DNA from: a virus
Virus record (IMG/VR): IMGVR_UViG_3300047386_000170
Span: 1 to 31,683 of that record
Length of the DNA stretch: 31,683 nucleotides
Strand: one strand, 5' to 3'
Shown: in pieces, positions 23,783 to 30,129 of the stretch
Layout: every line of letters starts with the position of its first letter
Position numbering within the stretch: position 1 is the stretch's first letter
The notes under the pieces: generated by a model
Told to the model about the DNA's origin: nothing
The model's input: only the letters and a program-made list of their open reading frames with translations
Databases searched by the model: none
Made by a program: the position numbers and the translations under genes

Positions 23783-24025
23783 CTAATTACCGTGAACTGG
23801 TTCTCTAATCACTGTGACCAAACGATGTAATATCTTCCAGTCAACACACTGGCACCAGTCTTCTCTCATGAGTTCTAACTGTGACATGGCTTCTTCAGCT
23901 GACTTTGGTGGGTCGAAAAGTTCTGTCTGTGACTCCATGAACTCTTCCCAGTAATATATCCCGTCACCTTGGTATACCTGACCAAAGATGACGTACTCTT
24001 CATATGTCCTTAGTTTAGGCTCCAT
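23783..24025 (-). CDS. Hypothetical protein downstream of RNA polymerase
   Basis: An 80-residue acidic protein from ATG 24025, which has AGGAG about 6 nt upstream inside the polymerase stop region. A GTG ten codons earlier is rejected. The sequence has YEEYVIFGQVYQGDGIYYWE, a run of acidic helices (SAEEAMSQLELMRED), then CQC, and ends VIREPVHGN. No family is recognised. T7 phages often carry small inhibitors of host enzymes just after gene 1, so a host-takeover role is possible but unsupported. It is the last gene before the early terminator. Confidence 0.7.
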   Translation of the reverse strand: MEPKLRTYEEYVIFGQVYQGDGIYYWEEFMESQTELFDPPKSAEEAMSQLELMREDWCQCVDWKILHRLVTVIREPVHGN

Positions 24026-24035
24026 GTCTTCTCTC

Positions 24036-26519
24036 CTAAGAAAAACAGTATTCACTGTCGCGGATAGCGCTGATGTCTAGGTTACCTTTGGCTGGCACCG
24101 GGGGTAGGTCCATGTCTGGGTTAGACAATCGATCCCGGCATTCCTTCTCAAAGTTCGCAAAGACGCACTGGTCCTCATACATGTTCACAAAAGCATCTCG
24201 GATGCAGTGGTAGAACTTCCATGTCTTATCGATAGACGTCCCAAAGCTGTCATGGATCATAAAGAAGTCTTCCACGCCATTCTCTAAGCCCTCGCAAATA
24301 GACAAGTGCATGTGGGCGGCATCTAGACTGTGGATGGCATTAGGACTAACCCCATTCCTAGATTTCCTTGTGTCAAACACAGAACCAAAGCTACTCACGT
24401 TAACCCTAGTCTCTTTCCGCAGCTTGGCCTCTCGATCCCAAAGGAAGATCCTCACACGCTTAACGTCAGCCTTAGTGTAGCGCTGGACAACAGGAAAGCC
24501 TGAGGGTGACGTCCAACGTACCGACTTGCTTTCCCTAGCCAGAGCATCCGCATATGCTTGGTAGAACTCCATGCCAGACGCCACTGACTTAATGACTGTC
24601 TGCACCGCCTGGTAGTTAACCTTAGCCAAGAACCTAGCATAAGACTCTTGTTCTCTACGGCTTACACCAAACGGATGCTTATTAAGCTCACCATAGCTCA
24701 CAGCCTTCTGTAGGGGCTGCATGAGGTCCTCTATCAGTTGATCACCAAAGCCTCTCTCAGCTGAACTGTAGCCATACGTCATGACGTTACGTTTGACCGT
24801 AGATCGACCGACACCAAAAGACAGCCAGACCTTAGCCTCTTCAGAGTCATCTAGCTTAAGTAGCCTGTTAACTTCATCAGCAACCACCTGGTAGACGTCT
24901 TGGCATTCGTCTGATGGTGTTAGGTTAACCATAGCTCCGTCTTCGTGACGCAAGGCAGCTGCATAGTGTTGCACCCCAGAGTTAGTGCCATCCAAGCTTA
25001 TCGGAAGGTGACAGACGTAATCCTCAATGCCTTGGTCTTGAAGCTTCTTGTATTCCACGCAGGCAGCTAAGAACTGGAAGGGCTTGTCAGCCTTAGACCA
25101 GATGTCGAAAGAAGCCTTGAAGTCTGAAGCCACACTTAAGATCATAGGCTCGTTGTCCAAGCACCATTGGATCCTGTCTTCTAAGGACTTCTTAGAGATC
25201 TTATCAAAGTCACCTACGTTGGCTAAGTGAATAGACAACCAACCAGCATCACTCTCCTCGATCTTCTTGCCTCTAGCAAACATGAAGAGCGACTTTATGT
25301 GATCATTGCGATGGTAGTTGAAGCTGGAGACAGGATACATTCGGCCTCTAAAGTCCAAAGACCAACCAATGTAGAATTCGTCAAACTTAGACATCTCCCT
25401 AGCATCATGTAGATCACAGGCTATGACTTGGACGTTGGCCTTAGCCTCAATCCTTTTGACATGCCAAGCCTTCTGGTCTTTCCTGATTTGCTGAATGTAT
25501 TCCTCAGAAAAACCAGAGGTGTCCTCAGGGAGCCTAGGTAACTCTGGTGGCTCCATCTCTGGAAACTTACCAAAGCGCTTCCCTTCTTCAGAAACCCATT
25601 CCAACGCAGCTAAGGTAGTAGGGTTTACCTTAAGAGGGGTGGCTTGGAGTGCGTTCAAAGCTTGTAGATACTTAGGTTGACCATACTTCAGACTGTTGTC
25701 TATAGCCCTGCGCTGTTCCCCGGTAGACTTACGCACCAGGGGCACCAGCGAGGACAAGACGTCATCAAGGTAGACACCAGTGTCAAAGTCTTCCCAAGGT
25801 GTCGGGGGAACCACCATTGGCCCAAACATAGGTGTGGCCCAAGCCTCTCTTTCAGTCATCGACAGAAGATGCTCGCTGGCCTCATCGGTCAACTCAAGTG
25901 ACCTCAGCGTCTTAAGGTTTACTGTTGTCTCAACAAGGTTGAAGACACCAGAATACTCTAGGATGGCGCTTAGGATTGGAGCAGCAACTGCTACTCGCTT
26001 TCTCATAGACCACTTGCTGACACTATAGCCTTCCTTATCTGCAATGATACGCATGGCTTTGAAGCGATAGCGTTCACTTGAGTGAGCCTTAGTGACTTGG
26101 GTAGACAAACGCTTAAAGAGATCCTTGTCATGTGTCTGCAGGCCTTCAGCCCACTTCTCATGCTCGACCCTAGAACCAATGTTGCTCAGGGCACCAGTGA
26201 GTAGGTTCGTATGTAAGACAGCGTCAAAGCAACAATTGAGACCAATGTATGCTAAGACGTCAGGATCTTGGTTCTCTAACTCCTCGTACCAAACTGATTT
26301 CTTACCACAGCCACTAGAGAACCTCTGTAAGTCTTCTTGTAGTGCTAATGTTATTGCGTCTGATACCTTCGGGAGTGCCTCTACGATGATCCGATGTGGG
26401 ACCTCTTGTTGGCTTGGTTTTTGTTTCTCTTGTCTTCCCTGGTATCTCTCGAAACCCTTAGATTTCATTTGCTGCTCGATGCGAGTCTGATGCTCGCTTA
26501 GGGTATTAAGTGTATTCAC
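24036..26519 (-). CDS. Single-subunit T7-like RNA polymerase
   Basis: An 827-residue protein (T7: 883) from a GTG at 26519 that overlaps the leader ORF stop (GTGA). Catalytic residues are visible: Asp510 (ISLDGTNSGVQHY), Lys576 and Tyr584 (STVKRNVMTYGYSS), His756/Asp757 (FMIHDSFGT). The DFRGRMYP motif and the terminal NLDISAIRDSEYCFS (T7 ends ESDFAFA) also match. It transcribes phage genes from its own promoters. The presumed specificity-loop region (about 685-715: VKRVRIFLWDREAKLRKETR) differs from T7's, consistent with a different promoter sequence. The next in-frame Met is codon 18 and lacks a ribosome site. Confidence 0.96.
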   Translation of the reverse strand: MNTLNTLSEHQTRIEQQMKSKGFERYQGRQEKQKPSQQEVPHRIIVEALPKVSDAITLALQEDLQRFSSGCGKKSVWYEELENQDPDVLAYIGLNCCFDAVLHTNLLTGALSNIGSRVEHEKWAEGLQTHDKDLFKRLSTQVTKAHSSERYRFKAMRIIADKEGYSVSKWSMRKRVAVAAPILSAILEYSGVFNLVETTVNLKTLRSLELTDEASEHLLSMTEREAWATPMFGPMVVPPTPWEDFDTGVYLDDVLSSLVPLVRKSTGEQRRAIDNSLKYGQPKYLQALNALQATPLKVNPTTLAALEWVSEEGKRFGKFPEMEPPELPRLPEDTSGFSEEYIQQIRKDQKAWHVKRIEAKANVQVIACDLHDAREMSKFDEFYIGWSLDFRGRMYPVSSFNYHRNDHIKSLFMFARGKKIEESDAGWLSIHLANVGDFDKISKKSLEDRIQWCLDNEPMILSVASDFKASFDIWSKADKPFQFLAACVEYKKLQDQGIEDYVCHLPISLDGTNSGVQHYAAALRHEDGAMVNLTPSDECQDVYQVVADEVNRLLKLDDSEEAKVWLSFGVGRSTVKRNVMTYGYSSAERGFGDQLIEDLMQPLQKAVSYGELNKHPFGVSRREQESYARFLAKVNYQAVQTVIKSVASGMEFYQAYADALARESKSVRWTSPSGFPVVQRYTKADVKRVRIFLWDREAKLRKETRVNVSSFGSVFDTRKSRNGVSPNAIHSLDAAHMHLSICEGLENGVEDFFMIHDSFGTSIDKTWKFYHCIRDAFVNMYEDQCVFANFEKECRDRLSNPDMDLPPVPAKGNLDISAIRDSEYCFS

Positions 26520-26629
26520 TCCACGCCCCCCTCAAATGACCACTCAGTCTTTGGTGGAGCCTGGTGTGGGTCACTCCAACTACTTGCGCTGCGACCGTGG
26601 CAGCTACCGTCCAAGTTAGGCTGTTTCAT
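26516..26629 (-). CDS. 37-residue leader ORF coupled to RNA polymerase
   Basis: The ATG at 26629 has GGGAG 8 nt upstream. The frame ends with TGA at 26516, overlapping the polymerase GTG as GTGA. The peptide begins MKQPNLDGSCHGRSASSWSD and ends TEWSFEGGVE. It is polar, with Pro and Trp and no membrane segment. It lies about 25 nt downstream of P1. Since the polymerase uses a GTG start, reinitiation after this peptide may set polymerase dosage. Coding status rests on ribosome site and overlap, not on homology. Confidence 0.6.
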   Translation of the reverse strand: MKQPNLDGSCHGRSASSWSDPHQAPPKTEWSFEGGVE

Positions 26630-26653
26630 CTTTAGTACTCCCGTGTATTTCTC

Positions 26654-26672
26654 TTTTAGGGGTCTCTTAGTC
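26654..26672 (-). promoter_or_regulatory. Predicted phage RNA polymerase promoter P1 (own gene)
   Basis: The minus strand reads GACTAAGAGACCCCTAAAA, including the exact 14-bp core of P2 and P3, followed by the purine-rich GAGAAATA. It sits between integrase and the leader ORF/RNA polymerase, so the polymerase would transcribe its own gene. The bases after the core are AAAA rather than TATC/TATA, so strength may differ. Confidence 0.75.
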
Positions 26673-26717
26673 AAACCCTTGATATCATTAGTTTATTTTA
26701 GAGGCCAAAATGGGCCC

Positions 26718-27539
26718 CTAAGATAGCATCTGATGTGCTATTTCTTGCAGCGTCTCTGGTTTTTCGTGGACGTACTTAGCGGTCGTTTGACCACTACGGT
26801 GACCTAAGATCCTTCCGATCAGCACCGTGTTTACTTGCAGGTCATTAGCCATGTAGGTGGCGGCTGTGTGACGTAGGGTGTGAAAGACAAAGCTACTGTC
26901 GTTTGGTGCAATCTGTCTACGTGCTTCAGCCCACGAATTGTAAAACTTACGGTGCGAGTGATGCTTTTTTGGGCAGAAGTCTAACTCCTGTAAAGCTGCG
27001 TAGACACTTTTGGGGCACGGGACCATTCTATCGTCCCCGTTCTTAGTATCACTCAGGGATATCCAAGTGCCAGCCGAATCGGTGACAACCATTTCTGGGG
27101 TTATGCTGAGGATCTCACCAAGTCTCATTCCCGTGCCGACACCGATGGCAACCAAGTGCTTCATCCACCAGTGCTGGTGCCCATCAAAGAACGCCTTAAG
27201 TAAATCAAGCTCACCAGCATCCATCCAGCGCACCCGGCCACCCTTGATCTTAGCGAAGGTAATCTTGGGTGCCTTCTCGACAATCTCTAGATCCAAGGCT
27301 TGCTTATAGACGCGGCTGATAGCTGCCTTGTAGTGGTTGATGGTGTTCTCACACAGCCCCTGCTCTTGTAGGTGGCCCACGTAGTCGTGGATGTCCACTG
27401 CAGTGATCTTGTCTAAGGGCTTCTTCCCGATACCTTGGAAAGCACTGAACCGCGCCAGTTTGGCTGTCGTTTCTGCTAGGTGTTTCCCAGACCACATCCG
27501 GGTGGCCTCTTTGTTAACGAAGTCAATAAAAGTAATCAT
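26718..27539 (-). CDS. int: Tyrosine-family site-specific integrase
   Basis: A 273-residue protein with the complete catalytic set: Arg139 (GTGMRLGEI), Lys166 (SDTKNGDDR), His220/Arg223 (FHTLRHTAA), His247 (LGHRSGQTT) and Tyr256 (AKYVHEKP). The N-terminal 90 residues form the core-binding SAM-like domain (AETTAKLARFSAFQGIGKKP and ENTINHYKAAISRVYK). It catalyses integration and excision between attP and a host site; the tRNA-like core lies 440 bp upstream. The ATG overlaps the preceding stop (ATGA). It marks the phage as potentially temperate. Confidence 0.96.
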   Translation of the reverse strand: MITFIDFVNKEATRMWSGKHLAETTAKLARFSAFQGIGKKPLDKITAVDIHDYVGHLQEQGLCENTINHYKAAISRVYKQALDLEIVEKAPKITFAKIKGGRVRWMDAGELDLLKAFFDGHQHWWMKHLVAIGVGTGMRLGEILSITPEMVVTDSAGTWISLSDTKNGDDRMVPCPKSVYAALQELDFCPKKHHSHRKFYNSWAEARRQIAPNDSSFVFHTLRHTAATYMANDLQVNTVLIGRILGHRSGQTTAKYVHEKPETLQEIAHQMLS

Positions 27540-27727
27540 AGCGCTGGGCCTTTCTCACAAAAGTCAACTCTACGAATATAAACTTTGAGATGGTGACCTA
27601 GACGCCCCCAAGTTTTGGCTGAACGCGTTATAGACATCATATCAACATCACTGTCGCCATCATAAGATTTACTTTTATGGATAGTCTCGCCATCCTTGTT
27701 CATCACAATTAAACAATAGTTATTCAT
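27536..27727 (-). CDS. Small hypothetical protein coupled to integrase
   Basis: A 63-residue protein from ATG 27727 with GGGAG 8 nt upstream; an in-frame TTG at 27742 is less likely. It runs MNNYCLIVMNKDGETIHKSK, then SYDGDSDVDMMSITRSAKTW and HHLKVYIRRVDFCEKGPAL. Predicted strands and one helix suggest a small alpha/beta fold. Its ATGA overlap with integrase means the two are made together. That raises the possibility of an excisionase or directionality factor, but no helix-turn-helix is evident, so the role is open. Confidence 0.7.
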   Translation of the reverse strand: MNNYCLIVMNKDGETIHKSKSYDGDSDVDMMSITRSAKTWGRLGHHLKVYIRRVDFCEKGPAL

Positions 27728-27743
27728 CTGTAAGTCTCCCAAC

Positions 27744-27926
27744 TTATGACGCTATGACGTTGTGTGTGTCCCAGGCGGCATCCCTGATCGCTTGGTCTAT
27801 AGCCTCATCGCGGCTAAGAGTGGTCTGGTAGCTATCGAGGCTGCAGACACGGCAGTACTCAGTGACGGTAACGGCGTTACCCCAGCGGCTATCGTCAACG
27901 TAGGTTATGCAATTGCAAGTCATCAT
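27744..27926 (-). CDS. First early-gene protein, Cys-rich N-terminal half, unknown
   Basis: A 60-residue protein starting at tandem ATGs (27926, 27923) behind AAGGAGA. Four cysteines fall in the first half (MMTCNCITYVDDSRWG and EYCRVCSLDSYQ), compatible with a small zinc site or redox pair. The second half is an acidic helix (RDEAIDQAIRDAAWDTHN). It is the first gene after the attachment site. Its ribosome site lies inside an inverted repeat at 27934-27948. No family is recognised. A regulator or anti-host factor would fit the position but is not shown. Confidence 0.65.
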   Translation of the reverse strand: MMTCNCITYVDDSRWGNAVTVTEYCRVCSLDSYQTTLSRDEAIDQAIRDAAWDTHNVIAS

Positions 27927-27933
27927 CTAGTCT

Positions 27934-27948
27934 CCTTGTTGTACAAGG
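27934..27948. promoter_or_regulatory. Inverted repeat over the ribosome site of the first early gene
   Basis: CCTTGT-TGT-ACAAGG (plus strand) is a perfect 6-bp inverted repeat with a 3-nt centre. It overlaps the AAGGAGA of the gene starting at 27926. It could be a repressor operator, or an mRNA hairpin that masks the ribosome site. Confidence 0.5.
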
Positions 27949-27977
27949 GTGCTGATGTTTCCGATGATGACTTTGGT

Positions 27978-28032
27978 TGGTAGCGGAGGAGGGACTTGAA
28001 CCCCCGACACGCGGATTATGATTCCGCTGCTT
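27978..28032 (-). other. Predicted attP core: 3' part of an elongator tRNA-Met (CAU) gene
   Basis: Read on the minus strand, this segment has an anticodon arm GCGGA-ATCATAA-TCCGC with anticodon CAU, a variable loop, a T arm (GGGGG-TTCAAGT-CCCTC), a 3' acceptor strand CTCCGCT, discriminator A and encoded CCA. I recognise it as the 3' part of alphaproteobacterial elongator tRNA-Met. The 5' part is not a tRNA: the D arm does not pair, and the first two acceptor positions of CCCGGAG (28050-28044) mismatch. A tRNA 3' half next to a tyrosine integrase is the usual form of attP for phages that integrate in tRNA genes and restore the gene on insertion. The exact crossover point is not determined. Confidence 0.85.
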
Positions 28033-28116
28033 ACCCCTGTCATCTCCGGGCCATCGACCCTTGATCATCAGATAGTAAATCCCGATGCATAAATCAAGAA
28101 GTTTTTGTCTCAAATG

Positions 28117-28134
28117 TATATAGGGGGCTCTTAG
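28117..28134 (-). promoter_or_regulatory. Predicted variant phage promoter P4 upstream of attP
   Basis: The minus strand reads CTAAGAGCCCCCTATATA, one mismatch from the 14-bp core of P1-P3, with TATATACATTTGAGAC downstream. The flanking GGG makes GGGCTAAGAGCCC a small hairpin, so a terminator or operator role is possible instead. It would drive leftward transcription across attP into the early genes. Confidence 0.5.
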
Positions 28135-28213
28135 CCCAACCCCAGTTGAAAAAACACCGATCACTTCGTCAGCGTAAACTGATGGAAGCTCCGATGTTAG
28201 TTGGGTCATCTTC

Positions 28214-28294
28214 CTAAGTTTTCTTAATTAGTAAGACAACCAGCATACCGATCATAATGGCGTCAGTAATGGGGACAGGAAATCCAGAGATCAT
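28214..28294 (-). CDS. 26-residue single-membrane-span peptide
   Basis: The ATG at 28294 has AGGGGG 5 nt upstream and the frame ends at TAG 28214. The peptide starts MISGFPVPITDAIMIGMLVV and ends LLIKKT, a short hydrophobic helix capped by two lysines, as in tiny phage lysis or membrane peptides. It follows the endolysin gene after 62 nt. It could be an auxiliary holin/antiholin or a membrane modulator of early infection. Coding status rests on the ribosome site and the clean membrane-peptide pattern. Confidence 0.55.
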   Translation of the reverse strand: MISGFPVPITDAIMIGMLVVLLIKKT

Positions 28295-28320
28295 GAATAC
28301 CCCCTTTCTCTTGTGTTGAG

Positions 28321-28347
28321 GGTGACCGGGGATCGATCCCAGCCACC
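28321..28347. repeat. Palindrome / hairpin after the lysis genes
   Basis: GGGATCGATCCC (28329-28340) is a perfect 12-bp palindrome, extended by GGTG…CACC flanks into a longer imperfect hairpin. It lies between the endolysin stop and the small membrane peptide. No T-run follows on either strand, so it may be a protein-binding site or mRNA-end structure rather than a terminator. Confidence 0.6.
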
Positions 28348-28356
28348 ACTGTAGCC

Positions 28357-28866
28357 TCAGAGCATTCTTAGTGATTGCTCCAAGGTTTCCTTGTTGCGCC
28401 GGGTCCAGCCACGGCCAAATGTTTCAAAGGTACTGAGGCGCTCATAGAACCTCTGGCGCGCATCATGCATCTTCTCAATGATCTCGCGGGGCTCCATGTC
28501 AGCCACAGCCTGCAGGGTCTTAGGACCGATGGCTCCATCAGCTGTGGATCCTATGATCCGCTGTAGTGCTTTGGCTGCTCTCCCAGGACCTGAGTTTACA
28601 CCCCAGTCCACAACCGACCAATCGACGCCGCTGGGGAGATCATCAAAGCGCACGCCATCAAAGTAGTTCTTTCGGTAAATCGGGGCCACCTTGGTGAAGT
28701 CTAGGTTCTTCATGTCCTCGATGGTCACCTTATGCCCGACCCACTCCTCATAGACCTTCTGGGTCACGCCGAGGTTAGTGGCTCCACCGGGGTCATCTAC
28801 ATGATTTACGAAGCCTCCTTCGTGGTGCAAAAGCATAGACAAGCATTTATCAAAGTTCTTCTTCAT
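28357..28866 (-). CDS. Endolysin, GH108-type N-acetylmuramidase with peptidoglycan-binding domain
   Basis: A 169-residue protein. The N-terminal domain has the family's catalytic Glu16 in LLHHEGGFVNHVDDPGGATN, then LGVTQKVYEEW and KNYFDGVRFDDLPSGVDWSV, followed by DWGVNSGPGRAAKALQR. The C-terminal half holds the PG_binding_3-like segment (DGAIGPKTLQAV) and ends in FETFGRGWTRRNKET. It cleaves the cell-wall glycan to release progeny. There is no signal peptide, so export needs the holin, whose gene overlaps the endolysin start by ATGA. Confidence 0.93.
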   Translation of the reverse strand: MKKNFDKCLSMLLHHEGGFVNHVDDPGGATNLGVTQKVYEEWVGHKVTIEDMKNLDFTKVAPIYRKNYFDGVRFDDLPSGVDWSVVDWGVNSGPGRAAKALQRIIGSTADGAIGPKTLQAVADMEPREIIEKMHDARQRFYERLSTFETFGRGWTRRNKETLEQSLRML

Positions 28867-29207
28867 TTCTTAAGGCCCTTCATGGTGCGTATTCCAAAGC
28901 TGGCAGCGATTGAGGCGTACATGGCCCAGCTGAACCAGCTTGGTGCTGCTTGGAGATTGATGAACCCTTGTTCGACATAGGGTTGGATACCGGGGACAAA
29001 GGACCCAAGAACGATAGCAATGAAGCACAAGGTCCAAGCCTCATCTTTCCAGCTGTCCTTAGATGCCTCTATGGCTGCTTGCTCCCAGGAGATCTCCCCG
29101 GTTGCTATTTTCATCTTGGTCTCAGCTTCAGCTTTCTTAACAGCTGTCTTCCCATCGATGTAGGAAGCTGCCAGTCCACCTAGGCTTGTCAGTATGGTCC
29201 CAATCAT
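28863..29207 (-). CDS. Holin, three-TM (GTA-type) family
   Basis: A 114-residue membrane protein. After an N-terminal glycine-rich hydrophobic segment (MIGTILTSLGGLAASYIDG) and a charged helix with SWKDEAWTL, hydrophobic stretches lie at about 57-75 (AWTLCFIAIVLGSFVPGIQ) and 91-107 (WFSWAMYASIAASFGIR). The pattern SWKDE…PxWFxW…ASFGIR is that of the three-TM holins found in gene transfer agents and alphaproteobacterial phages. It opens the membrane to endolysin. It is ATGA-coupled at both ends. Confidence 0.85.
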   Translation of the reverse strand: MIGTILTSLGGLAASYIDGKTAVKKAEAETKMKIATGEISWEQAAIEASKDSWKDEAWTLCFIAIVLGSFVPGIQPYVEQGFINLQAAPSWFSWAMYASIAASFGIRTMKGLKK

Positions 29208-29410
29208 TTCTCAGACCCCAGCCAGACAGCAAAGGCTCCCGTCATGGCTCCTGTGACCGTCGCAGTCAGTGCGGTTGCCTGGGACGTCATGGCTTCTGGA
29301 GTTAGATCCATGAACCACCACAAGACGTCTAGGTAGGCGTAGGTCATGGTGAGCATCATGATGCGGGGCAGTAGCTTCCACGCCAGTATGCGTTCCATTG
29401 CTATAGTCAT
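29204..29410 (-). CDS. Small two-TM membrane protein, holin-like
   Basis: A 68-residue protein with two hydrophobic segments, about 13-33 (LLPRIMMLTMTYAYLDVLWW) and 41-64 (SQATALTATVTGAMTGAFAV), a short periplasmic or cytoplasmic turn and a charged end (WLGSEK). GAGGTAA precedes the ATG. It overlaps the holin start by ATGA. Size, topology and position suggest a second holin or antiholin. I cannot tell which from sequence. Confidence 0.75.
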   Translation of the reverse strand: MTIAMERILAWKLLPRIMMLTMTYAYLDVLWWFMDLTPEAMTSQATALTATVTGAMTGAFAVWLGSEK

Positions 29411-29411
29411 T

Positions 29412-29615
29412 TTAAGTTACCTCAATATCTACTGTGTCACCCATGAGAGGTGGCGGGGGAATGATGCGCCCGTTCTTGTCGTATCTGGTGTATGTCGAGT
29501 GAATCGGGTTGGGTTTATCATTGTCTTGGTGGGCCTTAGGTGGCTCAGGCTGGATATCCTGGTATGGCTTGAAGACAATGTTCTGGTGTGTATGGAAGGG
29601 CATAGAGACTTTCAT
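29412..29615 (-). CDS. Small proline-rich hypothetical protein
   Basis: A 67-residue protein rich in Pro, His, Gln and Asp (MPFHTHQNIVFKPYQDIQPE … GRIIPPPPLMGDTVDIEVT) without membrane segments or cysteines. It starts 3 nt after the preceding stop with no clear ribosome site, so translation is probably coupled. It looks largely disordered. A structural or lysis-accessory role is possible. No family is recognised. Confidence 0.6.
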   Translation of the reverse strand: MKVSMPFHTHQNIVFKPYQDIQPEPPKAHQDNDKPNPIHSTYTRYDKNGRIIPPPPLMGDTVDIEVT

Positions 29616-29618
29616 AGG

Positions 29619-30086
29619 CTAGCCATTCACGGCCTTGTCGAGACCCCAAACCATGAAGACGCAGCCGGCTACAAAGATCAGGACACCAGCTGTCATGGAG
29701 AGGCCCCAGAACAGCTTGTCTCTGGCAGCTGCTTGAGCCTTCAGTGCGTCTGCGTGTCTCTTCCTAGCTGCGCCCATTTCCCGGACAACGGTGTCCCAAG
29801 TCCCTGGTCGGCCATAGAGCCTGCAGACAGACTCCAGTTCCTTCATGGTCTCATCGTATTTTAGTTTACTCTGGGCTATCGCTAGGCCCTCTTGCTCGGG
29901 GCTAGAGAGACGCCCGAGCGGGCCCTTGTGTTTCCCAGACTCGGCCAGCTGGATCTCACTATCGATCTGCCCAAGTTTACCAAAGTGCGGTAGTAGGTCG
30001 TTGATGTCTCGGCCTGCCTTAATGGCCGTGGAGATGCCGCCGCCAATCTTAGCGACAGCACCCGCCAAGGCGAGTACTTCGATCAT
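29619..30086 (-). CDS. Virion-associated protein with C-terminal membrane segment
   Basis: A 155-residue protein. The first 30 residues are Gly/Ala-rich (MIEVLALAGAVAKIGGGIST, AIKAGRDINDL), the middle is charged helix with coiled-coil character (SSPEQEGLAIAQSKLKYDE), and residues 125-150 form a membrane segment (LFWGLSMTAGVLIFVAGCVF). This layout resembles small proteins found between tail-fibre and lysis genes of marine podoviruses, sometimes annotated as structural. The function is unknown. It might also be a spanin-like envelope protein, though no lipobox is present. Confidence 0.65.
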   Translation of the reverse strand: MIEVLALAGAVAKIGGGISTAIKAGRDINDLLPHFGKLGQIDSEIQLAESGKHKGPLGRLSSPEQEGLAIAQSKLKYDETMKELESVCRLYGRPGTWDTVVREMGAARKRHADALKAQAAARDKLFWGLSMTAGVLIFVAGCVFMVWGLDKAVNG

Positions 30087-30129
30087 AGGTTGAACCCCAT
30101 GTTATTACATTTGTTATACGGGTGGGGAG

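Noticed and set aside
26690-26720. Terminator after integrase
   Set aside because: A GGGGCC/GGCCTC stem exists but is followed by AAAATAAAC on the minus strand, not a T-run.
27978-28050. A functional phage-encoded tRNA-Met
   Set aside because: The 3' half is perfect but the D arm cannot pair and acceptor positions 1-2 mismatch; the element is about 4 nt short. Attachment-site origin explains it better.
27895-28209. A 104-codon frame across the attP region
   Set aside because: It reads straight through the tRNA-like sequence (product with NHNPRVGGSSPSSATNQ, a classic tRNA translation artefact), has its purine run only 3 nt before the ATG and overlaps the better-supported gene at 27926.
29346-29864. 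Plus-strand frame of 172 codons in the lysis region
   Set aside because: It lies opposite three well-supported minus-strand genes and has no recognisable domain; no plus-strand frame in the window is convincing.
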